Shown here in pieces: positions 25,199 to 33,479 of a DNA stretch of 64,000 nucleotides. This DNA is from Halovulum dunhuangense. GTDB taxonomy: Bacteria; Pseudomonadota; Alphaproteobacteria; Rhodobacterales; Rhodobacteraceae. Made by a program: the position numbers and the translations under genes. The DNA is taken from contig NZ_JABFBC010000001.1 in the NCBI RefSeq assembly GCF_013093415.1, positions 2,134,516-2,198,515 on the forward strand, written 5' to 3'. The notes under the pieces are model-generated. The model ran no database searches. It was not told the DNA's origin and saw nothing but the letters and a program-made list of their open reading frames with translations. Position 1 is the stretch's first letter. Every line of letters begins with the position of its first letter.

Positions 25199-25945
25199 TC
25201 AAGGCAACGCCGTGAAAATCAGGCGCAAGGCGATCACGGTCAGCAGGCCCATGATGATGCGGTCGAAGGTCTGTCTCGACACCCGGCCCGCCAGCCACGC
25301 GCCCACCGGCATGGCCATCGCCTGCACCGCCAGCGCGGCCAGTCCCAGCCCGAAGAGTTCCGCGTTCATCAGGTCGAAATGCATCAGCGCCGGCATCTGC
25401 ACGGCCGAGACGACGGCGAAGAAGATCGAGATGGTGCTGATGAAGACGGTCCGCTCGAGCCGGAGCGCGTTGAGGAAGGTGATCGACACCGGCGCCGAAA
25501 TCCCCGAGGCGCCCTGCAGGATGCCCCCCAGGAACCCCGCGGCGCCGCCCACCCTTCTGGCGGCGGCGAAAGGCAGCGACCAGTCCGGGCGCATCAGGCG
25601 AAAGGCGAGATAGGCCAGCACCACGAAGGCCACGGTCAGCAGCAGCACCTCGCTGTCGAGCCGCGCGAGCAGGACCGTGCCGACCACGACCCCCGCCCCG
25701 CCCCCCAGCGCGAAGATCCACACGAAGCGCCAGGGCAGATGCGTCCCGCGATGCGCCCAGCCCTGCCAGATATTCGCAAGCAGGCTTGGCACGGCGAAGA
25801 TGGCCACGGCCGTGGGCACGTCGTAGAGCATGGCAAGCACGGGGATGACCACGATCGGCGCGCCGGCCCCGGTGGCGCCCTTCAGCACGCCCCCTGCGGC
25901 AAAGGCGATGGCGGCGAAGAAGAGTTCATGCAATTCGAAGGACAA
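25199..25945 (-). CDS. TauE/SafE family permease (second copy)
   Basis: Membrane protein of about 248 aa of the TauE/SafE family. Characteristic pieces are AAGGVLKGATGAGAPIVVIP near the N-terminus and the second repeat GGAAGFLGGILQGASGISAP, with roughly eight spans. No ATG fits; I place the start at a TTG at 25945 (LSFELHELFFAAIAF), which gives the usual family length, while the frame is open to another TTG at 26014. It is divergent from the TRAP-amidase operon and lies upstream of the GntR gene. It may export an anionic end product such as sulfite, but nothing proves this. Confidence 0.78.
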   Translation of the reverse strand: MSFELHELFFAAIAFAAGGVLKGATGAGAPIVVIPVLAMLYDVPTAVAIFAVPSLLANIWQGWAHRGTHLPWRFVWIFALGGGAGVVVGTVLLARLDSEVLLLTVAFVVLAYLAFRLMRPDWSLPFAAARRVGGAAGFLGGILQGASGISAPVSITFLNALRLERTVFISTISIFFAVVSAVQMPALMHFDLMNAELFGLGLAALAVQAMAMPVGAWLAGRVSRQTFDRIIMGLLTVIALRLIFTALP

Positions 25946-26227
25946 TTGGGCATTCCCGAAGCGACTTCTGTACTGTCGCCACAATGAGTTGTCCGAACGC
26001 GCCGTCCAGCGCAAGTCTCCTGATCTGCATACAGCATGTGTGCCCGGCGCGCCCCGAGGCCGTCGCGGGAACCCGGCGCGAGCGGTCGGCCGATTCTTGC
26101 AACCATGAGGGAAGCCGCGCTTTCCTGCGCGCTGTATTTCGCTTGATGTTCGAAATTCGGCGATCCGCCGATGCTAGCGGTATCATCCCGTTCCGATGAA
26201 CAGGTTCCGGCGTCACGCGACCCCCGA

Positions 26228-26239
26228 ATTGTACACAAT
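26228..26239. promoter_or_regulatory. Perfect 12-bp inverted repeat, probable GntR operator
   Basis: ATTGTACACAAT: arms ATTGT and ACAAT are exact reverse complements around AC. This matches the kind of short dyad recognised by FCD-type GntR regulators. It lies 47 bases upstream of the TTGCCA -35 element of the TRAP operon and fits control by the GntR protein encoded at 24193-24930. Confidence 0.6.
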
Positions 26240-26274
26240 CGGCGGCGTGCAGCGCAATTTGGGCGGCATTGCGC

Positions 26275-26302
26275 TTGCCATTCGGGCCTGAGAAGCCATT
26301 AT
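26275..26302 (+). promoter_or_regulatory. Putative promoter of the dctPQM-amidase operon
   Basis: TTGCCA at 26275-26280, 16 bases of spacer, then CATTAT at 26297-26302. The predicted transcript would start about 30 bases before the dctP ATG. Confidence 0.5.
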
Positions 26303-26338
26303 GCACCCCGCTCTATGAGCCGTTACTGGGAGGACAAC

Positions 26339-27469
26339 ATGACAAAATCCGAAAAGCCGCTTTCGCGGCGCTCTTTCCTGCGCACTGGCGCGGCCGTCGG
26401 TGGTGCCGCGGCAGGAACTCTCGCTGCGCCCGCCGTGCTGGCGCAGGCGCCGCTCGTGGTGAAGATGCAGACCTCGTGGCCGGCGTCGGATATCTGGATG
26501 GATTTCGCGCGCGAGTACACGACCCGCGTCGAAGAGATGTCCGGTGGCCGCCTGCAGTTCGACCTGCTGCCCGCAGGCGCGGTCGTGGGCGCGTTCCAGG
26601 TGATGGACGCGGTGAACGACGGCGTTCTGGACGCGGCGCATGACGTGCCGGTGTACTGGTACGGCAAGAACAAGGCCGCCTCGCTGTTCGGCACCGGCCC
26701 GGTCTGGGGCGGTTCGGCGACCACGATGCTGAGCTGGTTCTACCAGGGCGGCGGTGCCGAGCTCTACCGCGAGCTGACCCAGGACATCATGGGCCTGAAC
26801 GTCTATGGCTTCATGGGCTTCCCGATGTTCGCCCAGCCCTTCGGCTGGTTCAAGGGCGAGGTGAACACCGTCGCCGACATCCAGGGCTTCAAGTACCGCA
26901 CCGTGGGCCTTGCCGCCGACCTTCTGCAGTCGATGGGCATGTCCGTCGCCCAGCTGCCCGGCGGCGAGATCGTCCCCGCGATGGAGCGTGGCGTCATCGA
27001 CGCGTTCGAGTTCAACAACCCGTCCTCGGACCTTCGCTTCGGCGCGCAGGACGTGGCCAAGAACTACTACCTGTCGTCCTATCACCAGGCGTCGGAATCC
27101 TTCGAGTTCCTGTTCAACAAGGACTTCTTCGACGATCTGGAGCCGGATCTTCAGGCCATCCTGAAATACGGCGTGGAAGCGGCCTCGACCTCGAACACCG
27201 CGACCGCGATGCGCGAGTACTCCTCCGACCTGCGCCGTCTGCAGGACGAGTTCGGCGTCACCGTGCACCGCACCTCGACCGAGATCCTGGACGCCCAGCT
27301 TCAGGCCTGGGATGCGCTGATCGCGGATCTCGAGCAGGACGAGTTCATGAAGCGTTGCATGGACAGCCAGCGCGCCTGGGTCGAGCAGGTCGGCTACTAC
27401 GAGCTGATGAACGCCCCGGATCTGGCGCTCGCCTACGAGCACTACTTCCCGGGCCGTCTCTCGATCTGA
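26339..27469 (+). CDS. dctP: TRAP transporter substrate-binding protein (DctP family)
   Basis: Periplasmic binding protein of 376 aa for a TRAP transporter. The N-terminus MTKSEKPLSRRSFLRTGAAV is a twin-arginine signal (RRSFLR), cleaved near VLAQA, so the protein is probably folded before export. The mature part has VVKMQTSWPASDIWMDFARE and AFEFNNPSSDLRFGA, typical of the DctP group that binds organic acids or related anions through a conserved Arg. GGGAGGAC precedes the ATG; the open frame extends further upstream but without signal-peptide sense. A strong stem-loop follows the stop. Confidence 0.93.
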   Translation: MTKSEKPLSRRSFLRTGAAVGGAAAGTLAAPAVLAQAPLVVKMQTSWPASDIWMDFAREYTTRVEEMSGGRLQFDLLPAGAVVGAFQVMDAVNDGVLDAAHDVPVYWYGKNKAASLFGTGPVWGGSATTMLSWFYQGGGAELYRELTQDIMGLNVYGFMGFPMFAQPFGWFKGEVNTVADIQGFKYRTVGLAADLLQSMGMSVAQLPGGEIVPAMERGVIDAFEFNNPSSDLRFGAQDVAKNYYLSSYHQASESFEFLFNKDFFDDLEPDLQAILKYGVEAASTSNTATAMREYSSDLRRLQDEFGVTVHRTSTEILDAQLQAWDALIADLEQDEFMKRCMDSQRAWVEQVGYYELMNAPDLALAYEHYFPGRLSI

Positions 27470-27495
27470 GCCCCGCAAATCCTGACCGCGAAACG

Positions 27496-27521
27496 AACCC
27501 GGCGAGGCAACTCGCCGGGTT
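27496..27521 (+). terminator. Intercistronic stem-loop between dctP and dctQ
   Basis: An 11-bp perfect stem with arms AACCCGGCGAG and CTCGCCGGGTT around GCAA, followed by TTCC. It lies 26 bases after the dctP stop and 28 before dctQ. It probably stabilises the abundant binding-protein mRNA or partly terminates transcription, so less permease is made. Confidence 0.7.
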
Positions 27522-27548
27522 TCCATCACAAAGGGAACTCCTGGTGAG

Positions 27549-28133
27549 ATGATCGGTTTCATCCGTTTCGCCGACAGCCTGTCGGCATGGTTCGGCAAGG
27601 CCTTCGCCTGGCTGATCGTTCTGATGGCAGTGGGCACTGGCTATGAAGTGTTCGTTCGCTATGTGCTCAACAGCCCGACCCCCTGGGCGCTGGATGTGTC
27701 CTTCATCATGTATGGCACGCTGTTCATGATGGGGGGCGCCTACACCCTGTCGCGCGGCGGCCATGTGCGGGGCGACTTCCTCTATCGGCTGTGGCAGCCC
27801 CGCACCCAGGCCAAGGTGGACCTGGTGCTCTACATCCTCTTCTTCTTTCCCGGAGTCACCGCGCTGATCTTCGCGGGCTGGAAATACGCCTCCCGCTCCT
27901 GGGGTTATGGCGAGGTTTCGGTGAACAGCCCGGCGGGCATCCCGATCTTCCAGTTCAAGACGGTGATCGTGGCGGCCGGCATCCTGCTGTTCATCCAGGG
28001 CATCGCCCAGGTGTTCCGCTGCATCCACTGCATCCGCACCAACCAGTGGCTGCAGGCCGATGAAGACGTCTTCGAGACCGAAGACCTGCTGATGAAACAG
28101 GCCAACGAGGCCGAGAAGGGCCATAATCCATGA
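27549..28133 (+). CDS. dctQ: TRAP transporter small permease subunit (DctQ)
   Basis: Small TRAP membrane subunit, 194 aa, with four predicted spans. The pattern WLIVLMAVGTGYEVFVRYVLNSPTPWALDVS at about residues 18-48 and RGGHVRGDFLY (about 68-78) is the usual DctQ signature. It overlaps dctM by 4 bases. It works with DctM and the DctP protein in sodium-driven uptake. Confidence 0.93.
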   Translation: MIGFIRFADSLSAWFGKAFAWLIVLMAVGTGYEVFVRYVLNSPTPWALDVSFIMYGTLFMMGGAYTLSRGGHVRGDFLYRLWQPRTQAKVDLVLYILFFFPGVTALIFAGWKYASRSWGYGEVSVNSPAGIPIFQFKTVIVAAGILLFIQGIAQVFRCIHCIRTNQWLQADEDVFETEDLLMKQANEAEKGHNP

Positions 28134-29551
28134 CTGACCCTCAAGTCGCCCTGACGATGCTGGGCATCTTCATCTTCATGGTGTTCCTGGGCTTCCCGAT
28201 CGCCTTCACCCTGATGGCGATGGGGATCGGCTTCGGCTACTACGCCTATTTCGACGCCGGGCGCATGTGGCGCGGATACAACCGGCTGGATCCGGAAACC
28301 GCCGGATGGTGGGAGTCGACATCCCTGTGGATAGACGGCTTCCTCAACAACCGCATCTTCGACCTGTTCATCAACCAGACATACACGGTGATGAGCAACG
28401 AGGTGCTGACGGCGGTGCCGCTGTTCCTGTTCATGGGCTACATCGTCGAGCGCGCGAACATCGTGGACAAGCTGTTCGCCACGCTCAACATCGCGTCCCG
28501 CAACGTGCCCGGCTCGATGGGCGTGGCGGCGCTGATCACCTGCGCGCTGTTCGCGACCGCGACCGGGATCGTGGGCGCGGTGGTGACGCTGATGGGGCTG
28601 CTGGCCCTGCCGGCCATGCTGCGCGCGCGCTACGACAACAGCTTCGCGTCCGGCATCATCTGCGCCGGCGGCACGCTGGGCATCCTGATCCCGCCCTCGA
28701 TCATGCTGATCGTCTATGCGGCGGCCTCGGGCGTGTCGATCGTGCGGCTCTACTCGGCGGCGCTGCTTCCGGGTTTCACGCTGGTGGGCCTGTACCTGAT
28801 CTACGTCATCGGGCGGTCGATCCTGCAACCGTCCATCGCGCCGAAGCCGACCAGGGAAGAAGTGCCCGAAGTTCCCTTCGCCAAGCTGATGGCGATGATC
28901 GCAACTTCGTTCTTCCCGCTGGCCTTCCTGATCTTCGCGGTGCTGGGCTCGATCCTGTTCGGCCTTGCGACCCCGACCGAGGCCGCCTCCATCGGGGCGC
29001 TGGGCGGGATCCTGCTGGCCTTTGCCTACCGCGCGATGACCTTCCAGCGGATGCGCGAAAGCGTGTACCTCACGGTGCGCACCACCGCGATGGTCTGCTG
29101 GCTCTTCGTCGGTTCCTACACCTTCTCGTCGGTGTTCTCCTATCTCGGGGGCGAGCACATCATCTCGGAGTTCGTGCAGGGTCTCGACATCTCGCCGCTG
29201 ATGTTCCTGCTGCTGGCGCAGCTGATCATCTTCCTGCTCGGCTGGCCGCTGGAATGGTCCGAGATCATCATCATCTTCGTGCCCATCTTCCTGCCGCTGC
29301 TGCCGCTGTTCGGGATCGATCCGCTGTTCTTCGGCGTGCTGGTGGCGCTCAACCTTCAGACCAGCTTCCTGACCCCGCCGATGGCGATGTCGGCCTACTA
29401 CCTGAAGGGGATCGCACCACCCGAGGTGAAGCTGACGCAGATCTTCGCGGGCTGCTTCCCGTTCCTGATCTGCGTGTTCATCTCGATGTTCCTGATGTAC
29501 GCCTTCCCGCAGATCGTCTTCTACCTGCCGGAGCTGTTCTATGGCCGGTAA
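28130..29551 (+). CDS. dctM: TRAP transporter large permease subunit (DctM)
   Basis: Large TRAP permease of 473 aa with about twelve spans. Features include AFTLMAMGIGFGYYAYFD near the start, ATATGIVGAVVTLMGLLALP, and the conserved CAGGTLGILIPPSIMLIVYA and NLQTSFLTPPMAMSAYYLKG loops that coordinate sodium and substrate. A somewhat long loop after the second span (residues 40-85, rich in Trp/Asn/Arg) resembles the sialic-acid/mannitol-unlike DctM subgroup. It is coupled to dctQ and overlaps the amidase gene by 11 bases. Confidence 0.93.
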   Translation: MTDPQVALTMLGIFIFMVFLGFPIAFTLMAMGIGFGYYAYFDAGRMWRGYNRLDPETAGWWESTSLWIDGFLNNRIFDLFINQTYTVMSNEVLTAVPLFLFMGYIVERANIVDKLFATLNIASRNVPGSMGVAALITCALFATATGIVGAVVTLMGLLALPAMLRARYDNSFASGIICAGGTLGILIPPSIMLIVYAAASGVSIVRLYSAALLPGFTLVGLYLIYVIGRSILQPSIAPKPTREEVPEVPFAKLMAMIATSFFPLAFLIFAVLGSILFGLATPTEAASIGALGGILLAFAYRAMTFQRMRESVYLTVRTTAMVCWLFVGSYTFSSVFSYLGGEHIISEFVQGLDISPLMFLLLAQLIIFLLGWPLEWSEIIIIFVPIFLPLLPLFGIDPLFFGVLVALNLQTSFLTPPMAMSAYYLKGIAPPEVKLTQIFAGCFPFLICVFISMFLMYAFPQIVFYLPELFYGR

Positions 29552-30896
29552 GCCGAAGACGGACGCGCTGCTGGACCTGGACGCCTGCACCCTGCGCGAC
29601 CGGATCGCATCCGGCGCGCTCAGGGCGGTCCAGCTGGCAGAGGCGTATCTGGAACGGGTGAAGGAGCGCGAGCCGCAGGTGCAGGCCTTTGCTTGGCACG
29701 ACCCCGAATTCGTCATGCACCAGGCGCGGGAGCTTGACCGCTTCCGCGCCACGGGCCGGGCGATCGGGCCGCTGCACGGCATTCCGGTCGCGCTGAAGGA
29801 CGTGATCGACACGGTCAGGATCCCCACTGAAAACGGCACCGTGCTGGATCAGGGCCGGATCCCCGTGACGGATGCCTTCGTGGTCGCCCAGCTGAAGAAG
29901 GCCGGGGCGATCATCATGGGCAAGACGGTCACGACCGAGCTGGCGTTCCTGAGTCCCGGCAAGACCGTGAACCCGCACGATCCCGCGCATACGCCGGGCG
30001 GCTCCAGTTCCGGTTCCGCGGCGGCGGTGGCGGCGGGCATGGTTCCGCTGGCGGTGGGCACGCAGACCGGCGGCTCGGTGATCCGCCCGGCCGCCTTCTG
30101 CGGGGTGACGGGGTTCAAGCCCAGCTTCGGGCTGATCCCGCGCACGGGCGTCCTGATGCAGTCGCACACGCTGGACACGCTGGGCGTCTTTGCCCGGACA
30201 CCGGCGGATGCGGCGCTGCTGGCGGACGCGCTGGCGGGCTATGACGCGCTGGACAAGGCGACCTCCATGGACCCGCATCCGCGGCTTCTGGACACCACGC
30301 TGACCGAACCGCCCGTGAAGCCGACGCTTGCCTTCGTGCGCCCGCCCGGCTGGGCCGATGCCGAACCGCAGACCCGCGCCGCGATCGAGGAACTGGCCGA
30401 GGCGCTGGGCGAACAGGCCTTCTGGGTCGACCTGCCCCCCGCCTTCAACGAGGCGGCGGCGCTGCGCGAGCGGATCAACTTCGCCGAGATGGCGAAGTAC
30501 TACTACCGCTACGCGCGCCAGGGGCTGGACAAGCTGGCCCCCGTGACGCGCGAGGCCATCGAGAAGGGCAGCGCGATCACCGCGCGCGACTACCTGGCCG
30601 CGCTCGACTGGCGCGAGGTGCTCCATGCGGGCCTGGGCGAGATCTTCGAGCGCTGCGATGCGATCGTGACGCCGGCCGCGCCGGGCCCCGCCCCCGAGGG
30701 GCTGGGCAGCACCGGCAATGCCATCTTCAACGGGTTGTGGACCTATGTCGGCACCCCTTCGGTCACCGTTCCCCTGCTTCAGGCAGAGAACGGGTTGCCG
30801 ATGGGCGTCCAGCTGTGCGGGCCGCGGTCGGGCGATGCCCGGCTGCTGCGGACCGCGCGCTGGCTGGTCGGCTGGGCCGCGCAACAGGACGCGTAA
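29541..30896 (+). CDS. Amidase-signature family amidase
   Basis: Cytoplasmic amidase of 451 aa with the Ser-cisSer-Lys triad: Lys86 in GIPVALKDVID, Ser155 in GGSSSGSAAAVAAG and the nucleophile Ser179 in GTQTGGSVIRPA. The usual GatA partners gatB/gatC are absent and lengths differ, so this is a catabolic amidase rather than tRNA amidotransferase. It overlaps dctM by 11 bases, so the TRAP system probably imports its amide or a precursor. A likely activity is hydrolysis of an acid amide to acid plus ammonia; the substrate is unknown. Confidence 0.9.
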   Translation: MAGKPKTDALLDLDACTLRDRIASGALRAVQLAEAYLERVKEREPQVQAFAWHDPEFVMHQARELDRFRATGRAIGPLHGIPVALKDVIDTVRIPTENGTVLDQGRIPVTDAFVVAQLKKAGAIIMGKTVTTELAFLSPGKTVNPHDPAHTPGGSSSGSAAAVAAGMVPLAVGTQTGGSVIRPAAFCGVTGFKPSFGLIPRTGVLMQSHTLDTLGVFARTPADAALLADALAGYDALDKATSMDPHPRLLDTTLTEPPVKPTLAFVRPPGWADAEPQTRAAIEELAEALGEQAFWVDLPPAFNEAAALRERINFAEMAKYYYRYARQGLDKLAPVTREAIEKGSAITARDYLAALDWREVLHAGLGEIFERCDAIVTPAAPGPAPEGLGSTGNAIFNGLWTYVGTPSVTVPLLQAENGLPMGVQLCGPRSGDARLLRTARWLVGWAAQQDA

Positions 30897-30909
30897 GGGA
30901 GACGCTGAC

Positions 30910-31068
30910 ATGAACAAGCTGATGGCCCTGCTGGCCTTTGCCGTGCTGACCGGCTTTCTGGCGATCCTCGCCATCTGGGTGCCGCGCGTCGACCTGATCG
31001 CGGTGATCGCCCTGACGATCGCGCTGGTCGGCTACGACTTCCTGCGATCGGCCCGCGACAAGGGCTGA
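30910..31068 (+). CDS. Small membrane protein at end of TRAP-amidase operon (52 aa)
   Basis: A 52-aa protein, MNKLMALLAFAVLTGFLAIL at the start, with two short hydrophobic segments (about residues 4-23 and 28-44) and a charged end FLRSARDKG. The ATG sits 13 bases after the amidase stop, with GGGAGACGC upstream, so it belongs to the TRAP-amidase operon. Small two-span proteins of this kind often follow TRAP operons in rhodobacteria. No function is assigned. Confidence 0.72.
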   Translation: MNKLMALLAFAVLTGFLAILAIWVPRVDLIAVIALTIALVGYDFLRSARDKG

Positions 31069-31101
31069 GCCGAAGTTCAGGGCGGCGCAGGCTGTGCCGC
31101 C

Positions 31102-31740
31102 CTACCCCACCCGCAGGATCGGCCCGCCGGCGGCCTGCGCATCCTCCAGATCATGCGTGACCATCAGGCAGGGCAGCCGCTGCTGCCGCACATGGTCGAG
31201 CACCTGCGCCCGGATCTGCGCCCGGAGCGCCGCATCGAGGCCGGAGAACGGCTCGTCCAGCAGCACCGCCCGCGGTTCCGACAGCAGCATCCGCATCAGG
31301 GCGACCCGGGCGCGCTGCCCGCCGGACAGCGTGGCCGGGTCGCGGTCGGCAAAGCCCGCAAGCCCCACCTCGCTCAGCGCCGCCCCGATCCGTGCGGCCC
31401 GCGCCGCGCGCCCCTCGATGCGGGGATGCAGCCCGAAGGCCAGGTTCTCGCCCACCGAAAGATGCGGGAAGAGCAGGTGATCCTGGAACAGGATGCCGAT
31501 GCGCCGCGCCTCGGGCCGCAACCCCGACAGGTCGTGCCCGTCGATGCGCACCTGTCCCGCTGTCTCGAACTCGGGCGCAAGCGTTCCGGTGACAAGCGCC
31601 AGCAGGCTCGACTTGCCCGAACCCGACGGCCCCATGACGGTCGTCACCTCTCCCGGCCGGATCAGCGTGTCGAGCGAGATCAGCGCCCGTCCCCGCAGGT
31701 TGATCCGCACATGATCCAGCCGCAGACCCGCCTCAGCCAT
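31102..31740 (-). CDS. ynjD: ABC transporter ATPase, YnjD-like
   Basis: ATP-binding subunit of 212 aa. Walker A is GPSGSGKSS, the signature LSGGQRARVALMRMLL and Walker B AVLLDEPFSGLDAAL. The compact size and the sequence MTHDLEDAQAAGG near the C-terminus fit the YnjD/ThiQ group. Its start overlaps the end of the large permease gene by 8 bases, and the order binding protein-permease-ATPase matches E. coli ynjBCD. The substrate is unknown; the gene cluster suggests an amine or amino-acid derivative. Confidence 0.88.
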   Translation of the reverse strand: MAEAGLRLDHVRINLRGRALISLDTLIRPGEVTTVMGPSGSGKSSLLALVTGTLAPEFETAGQVRIDGHDLSGLRPEARRIGILFQDHLLFPHLSVGENLAFGLHPRIEGRAARAARIGAALSEVGLAGFADRDPATLSGGQRARVALMRMLLSEPRAVLLDEPFSGLDAALRAQIRAQVLDHVRQQRLPCLMVTHDLEDAQAAGGPILRVG

Positions 31741-33472
31741 GTCTCAGCCCTCGCCGGTTGCGGAACACCAGCGCCGGTATGGCCAGCGCCAGGCCGAAGG
31801 GCAAGAGCGCCAGCAGCGTCTGAAGGATGCCGAAGACACCGATCGCCCGCCGGTCGCCGCCCGCGGCCAGCGCCACCGCCTCGGTCGTCAGCGTACCGAC
31901 CCGCCCGCCGCCGATCAGCAGCGTGGGCAGGTACTGGCCCACCGACACCGCCATCCCCACCGCCGCCGCCGTCAGCACGGCGCGCAGCAGCATCGGCAGC
32001 CGCACGCGCCACAGAACCCCCGCAGGCCCCGCGCCAAGACTGCCCGCGACCACGGCGTAGCGCCGATCCCAGGCCCGCCACGGGTCCGACAGCGACAGGA
32101 AGACATACGGCAGCACGAACACCAGATGCGCGGCGATCACCGGCAGGACACCCTCCGCCCCGCCGATCCCCAGCAGGAAGAACTGAAGCCCCGGCAGGAA
32201 TGCCGCCTGGGGGATCAGCAGCGGCAGGTACAGAAGCAGCAGCGCCCCTTGCCCCGGACGCGCACCGCGCCGCGTCTCGGACTCGAGGCAGCCGATGGTC
32301 AGGACCAGCGCCAGCGCGGTTGCGATCACGGCGATCAGGATGGTCTGCGTCCCGGTATCGGCCAGGGTGGAGCCGTGGCGCATCCAGCTGCGCAGGGTGA
32401 AGCCCTCCGGCAGAAGGTCGGGATAGGACCAGCGCGCGGCCAGCGACCAGACCCCCAGCGCCACGAGGCCAAGCAGCACGGCAAGCGCCGAGCCGGCGCC
32501 AAGCGCGAGCCCCGCGCCGCGCGCCAGCGGATCGATTGACAGGCCCCGCCGCCCGGCCGCGATACGCCGCCGGCCGAACCGGGCAAGCGCCCGCTCGCCC
32601 AGCCGCCAGAGCAGAAGAGCGCCCAGCACCAGCGCCAGTTGCAGAAGCGCCGCCGCCGCCGCGCATTGGCGCATGGTCAGGTCCGGGTCGTTCATCCAGC
32701 GCAGGATCTGCACCGAAAGCGTGGGCGGCGTGTTGGGGCCCAGGATCATCGCCACGTCCACCACCGACATGGAATAGGCCAGCACCACATAGACCGGCAG
32801 CCGGATCTGCGCATAGACCGCCGGGAACACCGCCTTGAGCCAGCCATTGACCCGGCCATAGCCCAGCGAACGGGCAACCGTCAGCCGCGCGTCCGCCTGC
32901 GCCTGCGGCAGGGCGGCAAGCGTCATCAGCAGCAGGAACGGCACCTCCTTGGCGACCAGCCCCGCGACCAGGCTCAGACCCCAGGGATCCTGCAGGATCA
33001 ACAGGTCGGGCGGCTGCTCCCACCCGGTGGCCCAGGGCGAGACGCTGCGCACCAGCCAGCCCGAGGGGGCGATCAGGAAGGCAAGCCCGAAGGCGGCGGC
33101 GGCATGCGGCACCGACAGAAGCGGCGACAGCAGCCTCTCGATCAGGCGAAAGGCACGGGTTCCCGCAAGACCCGCGACCAGCAGCACGGTCACCGCCAGC
33201 GCAAGCGACGTGGCCAGCAGCCCGGTGGTCACGCTCAGCCTGGCGGCCTGCGGCAGCCCGGGCCAGTCGAACACCATGCCAAAGGGCGCAAGGCCGAGCG
33301 TAGTCGCGCCGACCGAGGGCATGTAGCCGATCGCCGGCAGCAGCGTGAACAGAAGGCCCGCGGCCACGGGCCCGAGCATCAGGAAAAGCGTCAGGCCCGG
33401 CACCCATGCAAGGCGGGCGGGCCGGCGCGGGCCGCCCCGGGACGCCGTGCGCTCTGCCCCGACCAGCGTCAA
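31733..33472 (-). CDS. ynjC: ABC transporter permease, duplicated domain, YnjC-like
   Basis: Permease of 579 aa with two fused binding-protein-dependent permease domains (about residues 20-270 and 300-570) and about twelve spans. EAA-type loops are seen at LTVARSLGYGRVNGWLKAVFP and YAVVAGSLGAGPAGVLWRVRLP. Fusion of the two half-permeases is the normal form of YnjC. The likely start is TTG at 33472, 7 bases after the binding-protein stop; no ATG is available until well inside the first span. The gene lies between ynjB- and ynjD-like genes. Confidence 0.86.
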   Translation of the reverse strand: MTLVGAERTASRGGPRRPARLAWVPGLTLFLMLGPVAAGLLFTLLPAIGYMPSVGATTLGLAPFGMVFDWPGLPQAARLSVTTGLLATSLALAVTVLLVAGLAGTRAFRLIERLLSPLLSVPHAAAAFGLAFLIAPSGWLVRSVSPWATGWEQPPDLLILQDPWGLSLVAGLVAKEVPFLLLMTLAALPQAQADARLTVARSLGYGRVNGWLKAVFPAVYAQIRLPVYVVLAYSMSVVDVAMILGPNTPPTLSVQILRWMNDPDLTMRQCAAAAALLQLALVLGALLLWRLGERALARFGRRRIAAGRRGLSIDPLARGAGLALGAGSALAVLLGLVALGVWSLAARWSYPDLLPEGFTLRSWMRHGSTLADTGTQTILIAVIATALALVLTIGCLESETRRGARPGQGALLLLYLPLLIPQAAFLPGLQFFLLGIGGAEGVLPVIAAHLVFVLPYVFLSLSDPWRAWDRRYAVVAGSLGAGPAGVLWRVRLPMLLRAVLTAAAVGMAVSVGQYLPTLLIGGGRVGTLTTEAVALAAGGDRRAIGVFGILQTLLALLPFGLALAIPALVFRNRRGLRHG

Positions 33473-33479
33473 TCCCGGC

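Larger units (their letters stand above)
25946..26338. other. Divergent control region between TauE/SafE and TRAP operon
   Basis: About 390 bases without a credible gene. It contains the perfect operator-like repeat at 26228-26239 and a plausible promoter at 26275-26302 reading into dctP. An open frame on the plus strand from 26171 is only an extension of dctP. Confidence 0.65.

Noticed and set aside
27905..29839. A 644-codon open frame on the minus strand
   Set aside because: Antisense to dctM and the amidase gene; composition is biased Arg/Gln/His with no domains.
29541..30896. Amidase as GatA of the tRNA amidotransferase
   Set aside because: No gatB or gatC is adjacent, and it is embedded in a TRAP operon with an 11-base overlap to dctM.
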